From the NCBI RefSeq assembly GCF_001083785.1, contig NZ_LAVL01000021.1:24796-88795 (forward strand): a stretch of 64,000 bases of DNA, written 5' to 3'. The notes below the pieces were generated by a model that saw only the letters and a program-made list of their open reading frames with translations, was not told the DNA's origin and ran no database searches. Source of the DNA: Nonomuraea sp. SBT364 (GTDB lineage: Bacteria > Actinomycetota > Actinomycetes > Streptosporangiales > Streptosporangiaceae). Shown piece by piece: positions 40,823-50,100 of the stretch; the first letter of the stretch is position 1; the number at the start of each line of letters is the position of its first letter. A program made the position numbers and the translations under genes.

Positions 40823-43414
40823 GTGAGCCGCGGGTTCGTGCCCGCCGAGTCAGCCGTCCGCCGGGCGTTGCGCCGGGCCGGGGAGGGACTCGCCCTTGAC
40901 CCCACTGAGGCCGAGATCTTGCTGCACGCCCGCGGATCACAGTTGGACGAATTGCTGGCCGCCGCCTCCCGGGTACGCGATGCGGGACTCGACGCGGCCG
41001 GTCGGCCAGGGGTGATCACCTACTCCCGTAGCGTGTTCGTCCCGCTGTCCAGACTCTGCCGGGACCGTTGCCACTACTGCACGTTCGCCACCGTCCCGGG
41101 GCGGGTGCCTGCGGCGTTCCTCACTGAGGACGAGGTGCTCGCCATCGTCCGGCGTGGCGCCGAGCTGGGCGTCAAGGAAGTCCTGTTCACTCTCGGCGAC
41201 CGGCCGGAGGACAGGTGGACCGCGGCACGCGAGTGGCTCGACGAAGCCGGCTATCCGGACACGCTCTCCTACGTGCGGGCGATGTCCATCAAGGTGCTGG
41301 AGGAGACCGGCGTGCTCCCGCACCTGAATCCGGGCGTTCTGACCTGGGCCGACTTCCAGCGTCTCAAGCCGGTGTCGGCGTCGATGGGCATGATGCTGGA
41401 GAGCACCGCGACCCGGCTGTGGTCGCGGCCGGGCGGCCCGCACTACGGCTCGCCGGACAAAGATCCTGCCGTCCGGCTACGGGTGCTTCAGGACGCCGGG
41501 CGCAACTCGGTGCCGTTCACCACCGGGATTTTGAGCGGTATCGGCGAAAGTCTCGCCGAGCGGGTCGACTCGCTGTTCACGATCCGCAAGGTGGCCCAGC
41601 AGTACGGCGGCATCCAGGAAGTCATCGTGCAAAACTTCCGGGCCAAGCCGGACACCGCGATGGCGGGCATGGCCGACGCCACGCTTGAGGATCTGGCTGC
41701 GACCGTCGCGGTGGCCCGCTTGATACTGGGGCCGAAAATGCGCATCCAGGCCCCGCCGAATCTGATCGCTGGCGAGTTCGAATTGCTGCTGCGAGCCGGG
41801 ATCGACGACTGGGGCGGCGTGTCACCGCTGACCCCTGACCACGTGAACCCCGAGCGTCCGTGGCCGCGCGAGGACACGTTGGCCCGGCACACCCAGGCTG
41901 CGGGGTTCTCGCTGGAGGAACGGCTGCCGATCTACCCGGAGTACGTGCTGCGCGGGCAGCCGTGGCTGGATCCGCGCGTCGCCGGGCATGTGGCCGCTCT
42001 CGCCGACCCGGCAACGGGCCTGGCCAAGCGGGACAGCCGGCCGATCGGGCGGCGGTGGCAGGAGCCGGAGGTTGCTCTGGTCTCATCCGGACGAACCGAC
42101 CTGCATGTGAGGATCGACACCGAGGGCCGCACGTCAGACCGGCGCGACGACTTCGACTCGGTGTATGGGGACTGGGAGGCGCTGCGGACCGAGGTGGACG
42201 CCATGCCTGCCACGAGGGAGGCGAGCCGCCCGACCGGTGGGCTGCGCCGGGAGTTCTCCGCGGCTCTGCTGCGCGCTGAGGCCGACCCGGGCGGGCTGTC
42301 CGATGAGGACGGCCTGATGCTGCTGTCCGCCGGCGAGGGCCCGGAAATCTCGGCGCTCGCCGCACTGGCCGACGATGTCCGCCGCGACGCGGTCGGCGAC
42401 GAGGTGACCTACGTGGTCACCCGGAACATCAACTTCACCAATGTCTGCTACACCGGCTGCCGGTTCTGCGCGTTCGCGCAGCGCCGCACCGACAGTGACG
42501 CGTACACGCTATCGCTGGAACAGGTCGGCCAACGAGCGGAGCAGGCGTGGTCGGTCGGCGCGACCGAGGTGTGCATGCAAGGCGGCATCGATCCCGACCT
42601 GCCCGCAACCGCGTACTTCGACATCGCCGCCGAAGTGAAACGGCGCGCGCCCGGCTTGCACGTCCATGCCTTCTCACCGATGGAGGTGGTGAACGGCGCG
42701 TCGCGGACCAACCTGTCCATCCGCGACTGGCTGAGCGCCGCCAAGGAGGCCGGAGTGGACTCGCTGCCTGGCACCGCGGCCGAGATCCTCGACGACGACA
42801 TCCGCTGGATCCTGACCAAGGGGAAACTGCCGGCTTCGTCCTGGATCGAGGTCGTGACCACAGCCCATGAACTGGGCATCCCGACGACGTCGACGATGAT
42901 GTACGGCCACGTCGACAACCCGGCGCACTGGATAGCCCACATCAAGCTGATCCGCGACATCCAGGCACGGACGGGCGGGTTCACCGAGTTCGTGCTCCTG
43001 CCGTTCGTCCACACGAACGCACCGCTGTATCTGGCCGGCATCGCCCGTCCAGGCCCCACGCACCTGGAAAACCGTGCCGTGCACGCGCTGGCCCGCCTGC
43101 TGCTGCACGGTCGGATCGCGAACATTCAGACGAGCTGGGTGAAGCTGGGCCCGCCTGGGGTGCTCGACGTGCTCCGCGGTGGCGTGAACGATCTGGGCGG
43201 CACGCTGATGGAGGAGACCATCAGCCGCATGGCAGGCGCCGAGAACGGCAGCTACAAGACGATCGCCGACCTCGAAGCCCTCGCACACGCCGTCGGCCGC
43301 CCCGCCCGCCAGCGAACGACCACGTACGGCGAGGTCGACGCGGAGCGCCTGGCGACAGGACGCGAGCACGACGGCGTATGGCGGCCGAGTCTGCTGCCGC
43401 TGATCAGCAACTGA
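40823..43414 (+). CDS. fbiC: FO synthase (F420 precursor), CofG-CofH fusion
   Basis: An 863-aa bifunctional radical SAM enzyme making 7,8-didemethyl-8-hydroxy-5-deazariboflavin from tyrosine and a ribityl uracil intermediate, the chromophore step of coenzyme F420. Two radical SAM halves are visible: CofG with CRDRCHYC (Cys 79, 83, 86) and CofH with CYTGCRFC (Cys 542, 546, 549). Supporting blocks are [14 protein letters not shown] in the first half and [19 protein letters not shown] in the second. GTG 40823 gives the usual actinobacterial length. The longer open frame upstream lacks homology. It is convergent with the cyclodeaminase-like gene. Very sure. Confidence 0.95.
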   Translation: MSRGFVPAESAVRRALRRAGEGLALDPTEAEILLHARGSQLDELLAAASRVRDAGLDAAGRPGVITYSRSVFVPLSRLCRDRCHYCTFATVPGRVPAAFLTEDEVLAIVRRGAELGVKEVLFTLGDRPEDRWTAAREWLDEAGYPDTLSYVRAMSIKVLEETGVLPHLNPGVLTWADFQRLKPVSASMGMMLESTATRLWSRPGGPHYGSPDKDPAVRLRVLQDAGRNSVPFTTGILSGIGESLAERVDSLFTIRKVAQQYGGIQEVIVQNFRAKPDTAMAGMADATLEDLAATVAVARLILGPKMRIQAPPNLIAGEFELLLRAGIDDWGGVSPLTPDHVNPERPWPREDTLARHTQAAGFSLEERLPIYPEYVLRGQPWLDPRVAGHVAALADPATGLAKRDSRPIGRRWQEPEVALVSSGRTDLHVRIDTEGRTSDRRDDFDSVYGDWEALRTEVDAMPATREASRPTGGLRREFSAALLRAEADPGGLSDEDGLMLLSAGEGPEISALAALADDVRRDAVGDEVTYVVTRNINFTNVCYTGCRFCAFAQRRTDSDAYTLSLEQVGQRAEQAWSVGATEVCMQGGIDPDLPATAYFDIAAEVKRRAPGLHVHAFSPMEVVNGASRTNLSIRDWLSAAKEAGVDSLPGTAAEILDDDIRWILTKGKLPASSWIEVVTTAHELGIPTTSTMMYGHVDNPAHWIAHIKLIRDIQARTGGFTEFVLLPFVHTNAPLYLAGIARPGPTHLENRAVHALARLLLHGRIANIQTSWVKLGPPGVLDVLRGGVNDLGGTLMEETISRMAGAENGSYKTIADLEALAHAVGRPARQRTTTYGEVDAERLATGREHDGVWRPSLLPLISN

Positions 43415-43445
43415 CCCCGCGATCTAGCGAAATATCTGGCGGGGT
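43414..43445. terminator. possible bidirectional terminator
   Basis: ACCCCGC and GCGGGGT form a 7-bp stem across an 18-nt AT-richer loop, starting at the stop codon of the FO synthase and lying between convergent genes. Confidence 0.45.
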
Positions 43446-43542
43446 GAGCCGAAGTGGAGCGTGGAGTGGATCTGATCGTCCGATCAAGAGTTTGAACCGG
43501 GCCAAGTCGCGATGATCAACATCATGAGCGCGCCGGTGGTGA

Positions 43543-44514
43543 TCAGCGGATGGTGTGTTCCAGAAGGGCGAGGGCGGTCTCGGCGGCGGCGAGGTCCTGG
43601 GGGCCGATACCGATGAGCTTGGCCACCGTGATGTCCGCCGGTGTGCGGCGTCCGCGAATCCGGCCGGACAGGATCTCGCCTACCTCGCCGTCGATGCGGT
43701 CGCTGGTCACCTCTCCACGGGCGATGGCGGCGTGGATGTCCCCGTAGCGGAGGCTGAGCTCCCGGCTGTCGACGAAGACCTGGGTGGCGCGCCGCAAGCC
43801 GGCGCCGTCGAGTTCCCGCTTGGTGGGGTCGTCGGCGCCGAGTGCGGTGATGTGCTGCCCGGGGCGCAGCCAGGAGCCGAACAGGACGGGGGTGGAGCTG
43901 GCGGTCGCGGTGATGACGACGTCGGATTCTCGTACGGCCTGCTCCGGGTCCGCGGCGGCGACGACCTCGGTGTGCGGTAGGTCGCGGCCCAGGCGGGTGG
44001 CGAGGGCGGTCGCCCGGCCGTGGTCCCGGCCCCACACACTGATGTGCTGGATCGGGCGTACGAAAGTGAGCGCGTGAGCCTGTAGCTCGGCCTGCCTGCC
44101 GGTCCCCAGGACGGTGGCGCGGGCTGCGTCCGGGCGGGCCAGGGCGCGGACGCAGACGGCTCCGGCCGCGGCCGTGCGGAGGTCGGTGAGGTGGTGTTCG
44201 TCCTCAAGCAGGGCGGTTACGGCGCCGGTCGTCGCGTCGAAGAGCGCGACGAATCCGCCGCCTTCGGGCATGCCGCGAGGCCGGTTGCCGGGGAACCAGT
44301 TGGAGATCTTGACCAGGAAGTGGCGTCCCCCGGGCAGGTAGGCCGCCTTGATGTGGGAGTCCCCGCCCTCGGCCAGGGGAAGTACCACGACCGGAGCCTG
44401 AGCTCCCTCGGTGGTGCTGAACGCTGCGAGGGCCTCGGCCGTCGGCTCGATCAGGTCGGCGAGGCACACGGCAGTGCGAATCTGGTCAGCGGTGTAGAGG
44501 GGGAAACCGGGCAT
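43543..44514 (-). CDS. ornithine cyclodeaminase / mu-crystallin family protein
   Basis: A 323-aa NAD(P)-dependent enzyme of the OCD/Mu-crystallin family from ATG 44514 (GAGGA ahead). SHIKAAYLPGGRHFLVKISN is the substrate-binding block with Lys. LTDLRTAAAGAVCVRALARP and ATVLGTGRQAELQAHAL give the Rossmann GxGxQA motif. VVITATASSTPVLFG and LRPGQHITALGADDPTKREL follow, the latter with the catalytic Asp. Members convert ornithine to proline or act as imino-acid reductases. It follows the PhzF-like gene by 8 bp, so the two are co-transcribed, probably under the divergent MocR regulator. Confidence 0.88.
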   Translation of the reverse strand: MPGFPLYTADQIRTAVCLADLIEPTAEALAAFSTTEGAQAPVVVLPLAEGGDSHIKAAYLPGGRHFLVKISNWFPGNRPRGMPEGGGFVALFDATTGAVTALLEDEHHLTDLRTAAAGAVCVRALARPDAARATVLGTGRQAELQAHALTFVRPIQHISVWGRDHGRATALATRLGRDLPHTEVVAAADPEQAVRESDVVITATASSTPVLFGSWLRPGQHITALGADDPTKRELDGAGLRRATQVFVDSRELSLRYGDIHAAIARGEVTSDRIDGEVGEILSGRIRGRRTPADITVAKLIGIGPQDLAAAETALALLEHTIR

Positions 44515-44522
44515 GAGGGTCC

Positions 44523-45392
44523 TCACTCGGGCAGGGTGTCCAGGGTTCCCCGGGCCACCAGGGTCACGTCGCCGCCGACCCGGACGTTGTGCAGGTCGCC
44601 GGGGCGACCCTGCGGCAGGACGGTGAGCAGGCTCGGCCGGCCGGTGAAGCGCCCCTGCCGCAGCAGGAATTCCTCCTCGACGGGCACGATGTGGTGCCTG
44701 GCCAGGTAGGCGCCGACACAGCCGGCCGCGCTGCCGGTCGCGACGTCCTCCAGGACGCCGTCGTTGTTCCAGTGGCGGCCTTCCAGAGCTTGGACGTCGA
44801 CCAGGTAGGCGAACTGCGCGCCGTGACGCGCGATCAGGTCCGCGAAGTCGTCGCGGACGATCTTTGCCCCGGCCAGACCTCCCATCACCGCGACGATGAG
44901 GTATCGCAGTCCGGTGGAGACGACTTCCAGGGGAAGCTCGGCGAGCGCCGACTCCGGCAAGGACAGAGCCGTGGCGATCTCCAGCCTGTTCTGCGCCGGT
45001 ACGGTGGCGAGGAATTCCGGTTTCCCCTGGTCCAGTGCGGCGTGGTAGCCGGTGGCCGTACGGTGCGTGGTCACCGCGACGGTCTTGCGGGGCAGGCGGA
45101 AGCGCCGGCGCCGCACGCCGGGCTCCCCGTCGCGCTCGTGCAGGACGGCGGCCGCGCCCAGGACGGGGTGCCCGGCGAAGTCCAGTTCCTCGAAGAGGTC
45201 GAACACCCGGGCCTGGACCTCTCCCTCCTCACCCGAGTCGTTCAGGAAGATCGTTTCGAAGTGCCGGAGCTCCTGGGTGATCGCGAGCATCTGCGCGCTG
45301 GACAGGCCCGGGTTCGTGGGGAAGACGGCAAGGCTGTTGCCGGTGAACGCCTTGGCGGCGAAGACATCGACATGTCGGTAGCTCAGGGGCAT
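44523..45392 (-). CDS. PhzF-family isomerase-like protein
   Basis: A 289-aa protein of the PhzF/diaminopimelate-epimerase-like fold. The start YRHVDVFAAKAFTGNSLAVF is diagnostic. Glu46 in HFETIFL matches the catalytic Glu of PhzF. ELDFAGHPVLGAAAVL and, in the second half, VATGSAAGCVGAYLARH complete the site. PhzF itself isomerises a dihydroxyanthranilate in phenazine synthesis, but most relatives have unknown substrates, and no other phenazine gene is here. It forms a two-gene operon with the cyclodeaminase-like gene. Confidence 0.88.
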   Translation of the reverse strand: MPLSYRHVDVFAAKAFTGNSLAVFPTNPGLSSAQMLAITQELRHFETIFLNDSGEEGEVQARVFDLFEELDFAGHPVLGAAAVLHERDGEPGVRRRRFRLPRKTVAVTTHRTATGYHAALDQGKPEFLATVPAQNRLEIATALSLPESALAELPLEVVSTGLRYLIVAVMGGLAGAKIVRDDFADLIARHGAQFAYLVDVQALEGRHWNNDGVLEDVATGSAAGCVGAYLARHHIVPVEEEFLLRQGRFTGRPSLLTVLPQGRPGDLHNVRVGGDVTLVARGTLDTLPE

Positions 45393-45461
45393 GTGGGTCC
45401 AGGGTCGGAGGGGTGGTGGCTGGTCACGGCTCGACGCTAGGCAAGACCGGCCGTCCAGTCA

Positions 45462-45487
45462 TGGTCCAATCTGGTTAAAGTGGCCCA
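45462..45487. promoter_or_regulatory. candidate MocR binding repeats
   Basis: TGGTCCA at 45462-45468 and TGGCCCA at 45481-45487 are direct repeats 19 bp apart in the divergent promoter between phzF-like and MocR genes. The second is embedded in AAAGTGGCCCA, similar to half-sites reported for MocR-type regulators. Confidence 0.45.
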
Positions 45488-45497
45488 TGTGAGTCGT

Positions 45498-46907
45498 ATG
45501 GTGCGGCGCGTCCCCGCGTCGCAGTTCCCCCGGCTGCTCGGCGACTGGCGCGTCGGTGACGGCACGCTCGCCAAGCAGTTGGCCGTCGCCATCGAGAAGG
45601 CCGTCCACGACGGCCGGCTGCCGCTCGGGGTGCGGCTTCCTGCCGAACGCCTGCTCGCCGGCGAGCTCGGACTTGCCAGGGGCACCGTGGCAGCGTGCTA
45701 CCACCTCCTGCGAGCCGAACAGCTGATCATCACGCGGACCGGCTCCGGCAGCACCACCCGCCTGCCGCCCCGGCTGCACGATCGCCTTTCGCCGTGGGCC
45801 AGTGACCGGGGCCAGGCGGGCAGGAGCGGCGCCGCGCTCGACCTGACCAGAGCGGAGCCCGCGGCGCCGTTCGACGAGCTCCTGCAGGCAGTACACGCGG
45901 CAGCCGATACTCTGCCCGCCGCCCTGCTGCACGACACTGCCGGCGGCCATGGACCGTCAACGCTGCACACCGCCATCGCCGACGCGTACTGCGCCCAAGG
46001 GTTCGCGACCCACGGCGAGCACCTCCTGCTGACCAGCGGCGCCGACGCCGCGCTCAGCCTGCTCAGTGCGGCATACCTGCGCCAGAGCAGCAGGGTCGTC
46101 CTGGACTCCCCCACCTATCCCGGCGCGCTCGCCATCTTCCGCGCCGCCGGTGCCAGGCTCGTCGCGCAACCCCTCAGGTCCAGCGGCTGGGACATCCCCG
46201 CCCTCGACCGCACCCTCCAGGCCGCCCGGCCGTCCCTCACCTATCTGATCCCGGACTTCCACAACCCCACCGGCCTGCTGATGAGCGAGGAGGAGCGCGG
46301 CGAACTCCGGCGCCGCCTGCGCGCCCACGACACCGTGGTCGTCTTCGACGAGACCATGCGGGATCTCGACCTGCGCGGGCACGCCATCGCGCCGCCTCGC
46401 ACCGTCACACGGGCCGGCGACCGCAACGTCGTCCATGTGGGATCCCTGAGCAAGGTCCTATGGCCGGGCCTGCGCGTGGGATGGATCCGTGCTCATCCCG
46501 ACGTCATCCACCGTCTGGCGGCGCTCCCCCTCGCGGCCGCTCTCGCGCCCTCACCGTTCGACCGGCTCGTCGCGGCCCAGCTTGTGGAACACCAGGCGAC
46601 GATCCTCGATCGCCGACGTGCTCAACTGCGGATACAGCGCGACCACCTGGTCTCCCGCTTGTCCGCGCTGCCGTGGTGCCGCTTCCAGATCCCGCAGGGC
46701 GGCCTGTCGCTGTGGCTCGAACTCCTCGACATCGACTCCAGCCGGCTGGCCAGCCGCGCGGCCAGCCTCAACCTCTCTCTCACGCCCGGCTTCTACTTCT
46801 CCCCCGACGGCGCGCTGGGCCACTACCTGCGACTTCCCTTCACCCTCCCGCCGGAGGCACTCGACGCCGCGGTCGACAGACTCACCGAAGCCCATGCCGC
46901 TCCGTAA
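45498..46907 (+). CDS. MocR/GabR-type regulator (GntR plus aminotransferase)
   Basis: A 469-aa fusion. The N-terminal winged HTH reads LAKQLAVAIEKAVHDGRLPL and RLPAERLLAGELGLARGTVAACYHLL. The C-terminal fold-type I aminotransferase domain has LLTSGADAALSLL, DSPTYPG, IPDFHNPTG (Asn/Pro block), VVFDETMRD and SLSKVLWPGLRVGW with the PLP lysine at about 319. It senses PLP or an amino acid and controls neighbours, here the divergent PhzF/cyclodeaminase pair. Starts at GTG 45480, GTG 45489 and ATG 45498 are all possible; the later one leaves the repeat at 45481 free as an operator. No strong ribosome site. Confidence 0.88.
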   Translation: MVRRVPASQFPRLLGDWRVGDGTLAKQLAVAIEKAVHDGRLPLGVRLPAERLLAGELGLARGTVAACYHLLRAEQLIITRTGSGSTTRLPPRLHDRLSPWASDRGQAGRSGAALDLTRAEPAAPFDELLQAVHAAADTLPAALLHDTAGGHGPSTLHTAIADAYCAQGFATHGEHLLLTSGADAALSLLSAAYLRQSSRVVLDSPTYPGALAIFRAAGARLVAQPLRSSGWDIPALDRTLQAARPSLTYLIPDFHNPTGLLMSEEERGELRRRLRAHDTVVVFDETMRDLDLRGHAIAPPRTVTRAGDRNVVHVGSLSKVLWPGLRVGWIRAHPDVIHRLAALPLAAALAPSPFDRLVAAQLVEHQATILDRRRAQLRIQRDHLVSRLSALPWCRFQIPQGGLSLWLELLDIDSSRLASRAASLNLSLTPGFYFSPDGALGHYLRLPFTLPPEALDAAVDRLTEAHAAP

Positions 46908-46949
46908 TACCGGGAGCTGTCGCGGCGGCATCTCTGGGCATCTCGACTC

Positions 46950-47035
46950 TCTGAGCGACTCAGAAGCGGCGAGGTACGGCCGTTACGACGGCCCGCCCGT
47001 CCGCGCCCAGATGGAGATGATCTTCTTCTCGAGAA
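46950..47035 (+). pseudogene. Tn3-family transposase N-terminal scrap
   Basis: The frame reads LSDSEAARYGRYDGPPVRA then QMEMIFF, matching the first 30 residues of a DUF4158 transposase (the E(A)xxYGR(Y/F) ... FFFLDD start). The match ends there. The surrounding 46908-47201 shows nothing else. Confidence 0.6.
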
Positions 47036-47201
47036 CGGGGACCTGCTCTCCCATGCCGCCTCCCAATGGGGATGAACGAGCACCGACCGGACATCTTGAG
47101 ATCACCGAAGTCCCCGTCACCATCTCACTGATGAGTACCAGCCGATGGAGACCTCCTCGCCGCGAGCACCACCCGCCCGCTGACCTACTCCCTGAGCATC
47201 A

Positions 47202-47690
47202 TCATGCCGGCTCGTATCGCTCAAGGCGGCGGCGCAGCTCCAGATCCTCCACGTGAGCTGCTTCCAATGCTCGGCGCAGTTCCGCAACCTCACGGCGCCG
47301 AGCGCCTCGTTCTTCCTCCAGCTTGCGCGCGAGCACCCTCACAGCGGCCGAAGATGAGGCGGCGGGCTCATCATCTGCGGCCGAGGGGCGAGATCTGCCG
47401 CGGGACTTGGCTCGTTGCCGTTCGATCTGCGCACGTAGTTCGGGGTGACGATAGAGGAAGTCGGTGCTCACGCCCGCAGTCTTGGAGACGGCGGTGAACC
47501 GACGGGCTCGCGCGATGCGGCCAGGCGCCGCGGGGCTCGTCGAGCTTTGTCCTCGGCTGCCACTGTTCGAGCAGCAGCCGCTTGCCTCAAATGCTCGGGC
47601 GGGCATGTGCCCGCCCTTCTGGACGCATGCCCACCGAATCCAGCGTGGTCAGGACTTTGCGCAGCGCTGCGGTTTCGGCCGTTCGCCCAG
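47202..47690 (-). pseudogene. DUF6262 / TnpC-like protein remnant
   Basis: The reverse frame contains RRFTAVSKTAGVSTDFLYRH then PELRAQIERQR and a C-terminal coiled coil (VRVLARKLEEERGARRREVA, LRRALEAAHVEDLELRRRLE). These are hallmarks of DUF6262, the accessory TnpC-like protein of Tn554-type elements. The expected N-terminal block AAAARTVAAEDKARRA lies in another frame, so there is a frameshift near 47530. It is directly downstream of an integrase fragment on the same strand. Confidence 0.62.
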
Positions 47691-47784
47691 CCAGCCACAC
47701 ATTGTCACTACTCCATGATGGACGTGAACTGCGCCTGCCCCCTACTGATCAACCTCTCGGTTGGTTCGGCGCGCTGAACGTCGC

Positions 47785-48108
47785 GAAGAGTGTCAGCGGA
47801 GAGCGGCTTCGAGCGTGTCCGGTGCGCCGCGTCGCGGGTGACCTCCCGCAGGTGATCGTAGGTGCCTGACCAGTCGAGCAGGGCAGGCCGGATCTCGGTG
47901 AGGTAGCTCCAGACGGTCTGGATGCTGCGCGCTCGCTGGCGAGGCCCGCCCTCGTGCGGTAGGCGGGCCCATGCCTCGACGTCGGCGGCGATGCCGGGAG
48001 CGAGGCCGCTCAGCTTGCCGGCCAGCCAGCTGTCGAAGACGGGGACGCGGTCATCATCGAGCAGACCGATGCGGGCGAGGACTTCGACGGTGCGTCCGAC
48101 CAGTGACG
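47785..48108 (-). pseudogene. Tn554-like integrase N-terminal fragment
   Basis: The reverse strand reads LVGRTVEVLARIGLLDDDRV, then FDSWLAGKLSGLAPGIAADV, QTVWSYLTEIRPALLDWSGT and YDHLREVTRD. This is the core-binding (SAM-like) domain of site-specific integrases that travel with DUF6262 proteins. There is no start codon and no catalytic domain. Confidence 0.65.
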
Positions 48109-48255
48109 CTTAGCCGGGCCCGCCGGGCTCCGCAACGTCACTGGCCGTGCGGATTCTGCTCAAGCCCCGAACGGGTCCCCCACCCAGGACACTCGCGGTT
48201 GGTCGGCTTTGTGGAAACCTTCAATGTGCTGTCGCCGGGCGGCTGTCTAGAGTTC

Positions 48256-49377
48256 GTGACCATGGTTGTGGCGTGGGCGGCAGTACGTGGCATGGTCGGG
48301 CTGGTGCTCGGGGCGGTGATGGCCGTGGTCGAGCTGGCGTGGGTCGTCCTCGCGATGCCGCTGCTGGCCATACCCTCTGCCCGGCACTGGTCGTTCCGCG
48401 GCGCGCGGCGGCTGGCCGAGGCCGATCGGGTCCGCGTCAATCGCTGGCTGGGTGGCAGCGTCGCCCCTGGTCTGGCTGAGGGGCGGGCGCTGGCGTACGT
48501 GGCGATGCGCGGCGTCGTGGGCGGGCTCGGCGGCGGGGTGCTGGTGCTGGTCGGGATCTGGGTGACGCTGAGCTGGCGGGCGCTGTCCGGCGGTACCGAG
48601 CAGCGTGCCGAGATGAGCTGGTACGACCCGATCACCTGGACGGCGTTCGGACTCCTCGTCATCTTCCTGGCGGCGCAGGCCCTGATCGGCCTGGCGGCGT
48701 TGGAACGGCGGCTGGCGGAATGGGGACTCGCGCCCAGCGACAAGGAGGCGCTGCGCAGCCGCGTCGAGCAACTGTCGCGGACGCGGGCAGAGGTGCTGGA
48801 GGCGGTCGACGACGAGCGTCGGCGGATCGAGCGGGACCTGCACGACGGCGTGCAGCAGCGACTGGTCGCGCTGGGCATGCTGCTAGGCCGCGCCCATCGC
48901 CTCGACGACTCCGGCGCTGCCGCCGCGCTGTTCCGGCAGGCGCGGGAGGAATCCCGTCGCGCTCTGGAGGAGTTGCGGGAGGTGGCCTGGCGGATCTACC
49001 CGGTGGCGCTGGACGACGGCGGGTTGCCGGCGGCGCTGGAGTCGCTCGTCGAACGCTCCAGCGTGCCGATCAACCTGGACTACGACGTTCCGTTCCGGCC
49101 GGGCTCGGCCCAGGAGACGGTCGCCTACTTCGTGGTCTGCGAGGCGGTGACGAACGCGCTCAAACACAGCCAGGCTCAACGGGTTGAGGTCGAGGTCCGC
49201 CAAGCCGCCGGCACGTTGCGCGTACGTGTCAGCGACGACGGCGTCGGCGGCGCCCGCCCCGACGGCCGCGGCCTGTCCGGCCTGGCCCGCCGGGTAGCCG
49301 CCTACGACGGCCGCTTCGACCTTGACAGCCCCGGCGGAGGGCCGACGACGCTGCGGGTGGAGCTGCCATGCGCATAG
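48256..49377 (+). CDS. NarL-type sensor histidine kinase
   Basis: A 373-aa membrane kinase from GTG 48256. Three hydrophobic segments (about residues 12-40, 84-107 and 127-150) carry little extracytoplasmic sequence, so it probably senses within or near the membrane. The HisKA_3 box is RRRIERDLHDGVQQRLVALG with phospho-His196. The HATPase part has EAVTNALKHSQA (N box) and SDDGVGGARPDGRGLSGL (G boxes). It overlaps its response regulator by 10 bp. The region just upstream has TGTCTAG seven bases before the GTG and no ribosome site, suggesting a leaderless transcript. Confidence 0.9.
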   Translation: MTMVVAWAAVRGMVGLVLGAVMAVVELAWVVLAMPLLAIPSARHWSFRGARRLAEADRVRVNRWLGGSVAPGLAEGRALAYVAMRGVVGGLGGGVLVLVGIWVTLSWRALSGGTEQRAEMSWYDPITWTAFGLLVIFLAAQALIGLAALERRLAEWGLAPSDKEALRSRVEQLSRTRAEVLEAVDDERRRIERDLHDGVQQRLVALGMLLGRAHRLDDSGAAAALFRQAREESRRALEELREVAWRIYPVALDDGGLPAALESLVERSSVPINLDYDVPFRPGSAQETVAYFVVCEAVTNALKHSQAQRVEVEVRQAAGTLRVRVSDDGVGGARPDGRGLSGLARRVAAYDGRFDLDSPGGGPTTLRVELPCA

Positions 49378-50012
49378 TCCTGGCCGAAGACAGCACGCTG
49401 CTGCGTGAGGGCCTGACCCGGCTGCTGAGCGAGGACGGCCACCAGGTCGTGGCGGCCGTCGGCGACGGGGAAGGGCTGGTGGCCGCGTGTGATGAGCATC
49501 AGCCGGAGGTGGTCATCGCCGATGTGCGCATGCCGCCGACCTTCACCAGCGAGGGCCTGCGGGCCGCGCTCGCCGTGCGGCGCCGGCACCCTGGGATCGG
49601 CGTGCTGGTGCTGTCGCAGTACGTCGATACGCGCTACACCGCCCAGCTTGTCGACGGCGGGGTACGCGGGGTCGGCTACCTGCTCAAGGACCGGGTGGTC
49701 GAGGTCGGCGACTTCCTGGAGGCGCTGCGGCGGGTGGCGGACGGCGGCACGGCGTTCGACCCAGAGGTCGTCCGGCGGCTGCTCAACCGTGCACGCGACA
49801 CCACATCCCTGGCCCGGCTGAGCGTGCGCGAGCACGAGGTGCTCACCCTGATGGCACAGGGGCATACCAACGAGTCGATCGCCGGACGGCTGCATGTGTC
49901 GCGCAGCGCGGTGGAGAAGCACGCCAACGCCATCTTCGACAAGCTCGGCCTCGCGCACGCCGACGGCTACAACCGCCGGGTCCTGGCCATCGTGCGCTTC
50001 CTCAACGACTAA
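49368..50012 (+). CDS. LuxR/NarL-type response regulator
   Basis: A 214-aa regulator. The receiver has acidic EDS at residues 7-9, phospho-Asp52 in VVIADVRMP, the Ser/Thr switch in VLVLSQYVD and the conserved Lys in GYLLKDRV. The C-terminal LuxR HTH reads LSVREHEVLTLMAQGHTNESIAGRLHVSRSAVEKH. It is translated after and overlapping the kinase, so the two form a two-component pair. The target may be the serine hydrolase 88 bp downstream (inference). Confidence 0.93.
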   Translation: MRIVLAEDSTLLREGLTRLLSEDGHQVVAAVGDGEGLVAACDEHQPEVVIADVRMPPTFTSEGLRAALAVRRRHPGIGVLVLSQYVDTRYTAQLVDGGVRGVGYLLKDRVVEVGDFLEALRRVADGGTAFDPEVVRRLLNRARDTTSLARLSVREHEVLTLMAQGHTNESIAGRLHVSRSAVEKHANAIFDKLGLAHADGYNRRVLAIVRFLND

Positions 50013-50100
50013 CCCCCGGATCTGACCACTGGACGGCCGGAGTGCCGCCCGGTCGCTCAGCCCTGCCCTCTTCCCTCCGCCCCTCTGCACAGGAGTACGT

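Noticed and set aside
44523..45392. Phenazine biosynthesis cluster
   Set aside because: Only a PhzF-like gene is present; no phzA/B, D, E or G is in the window and the family is broad.
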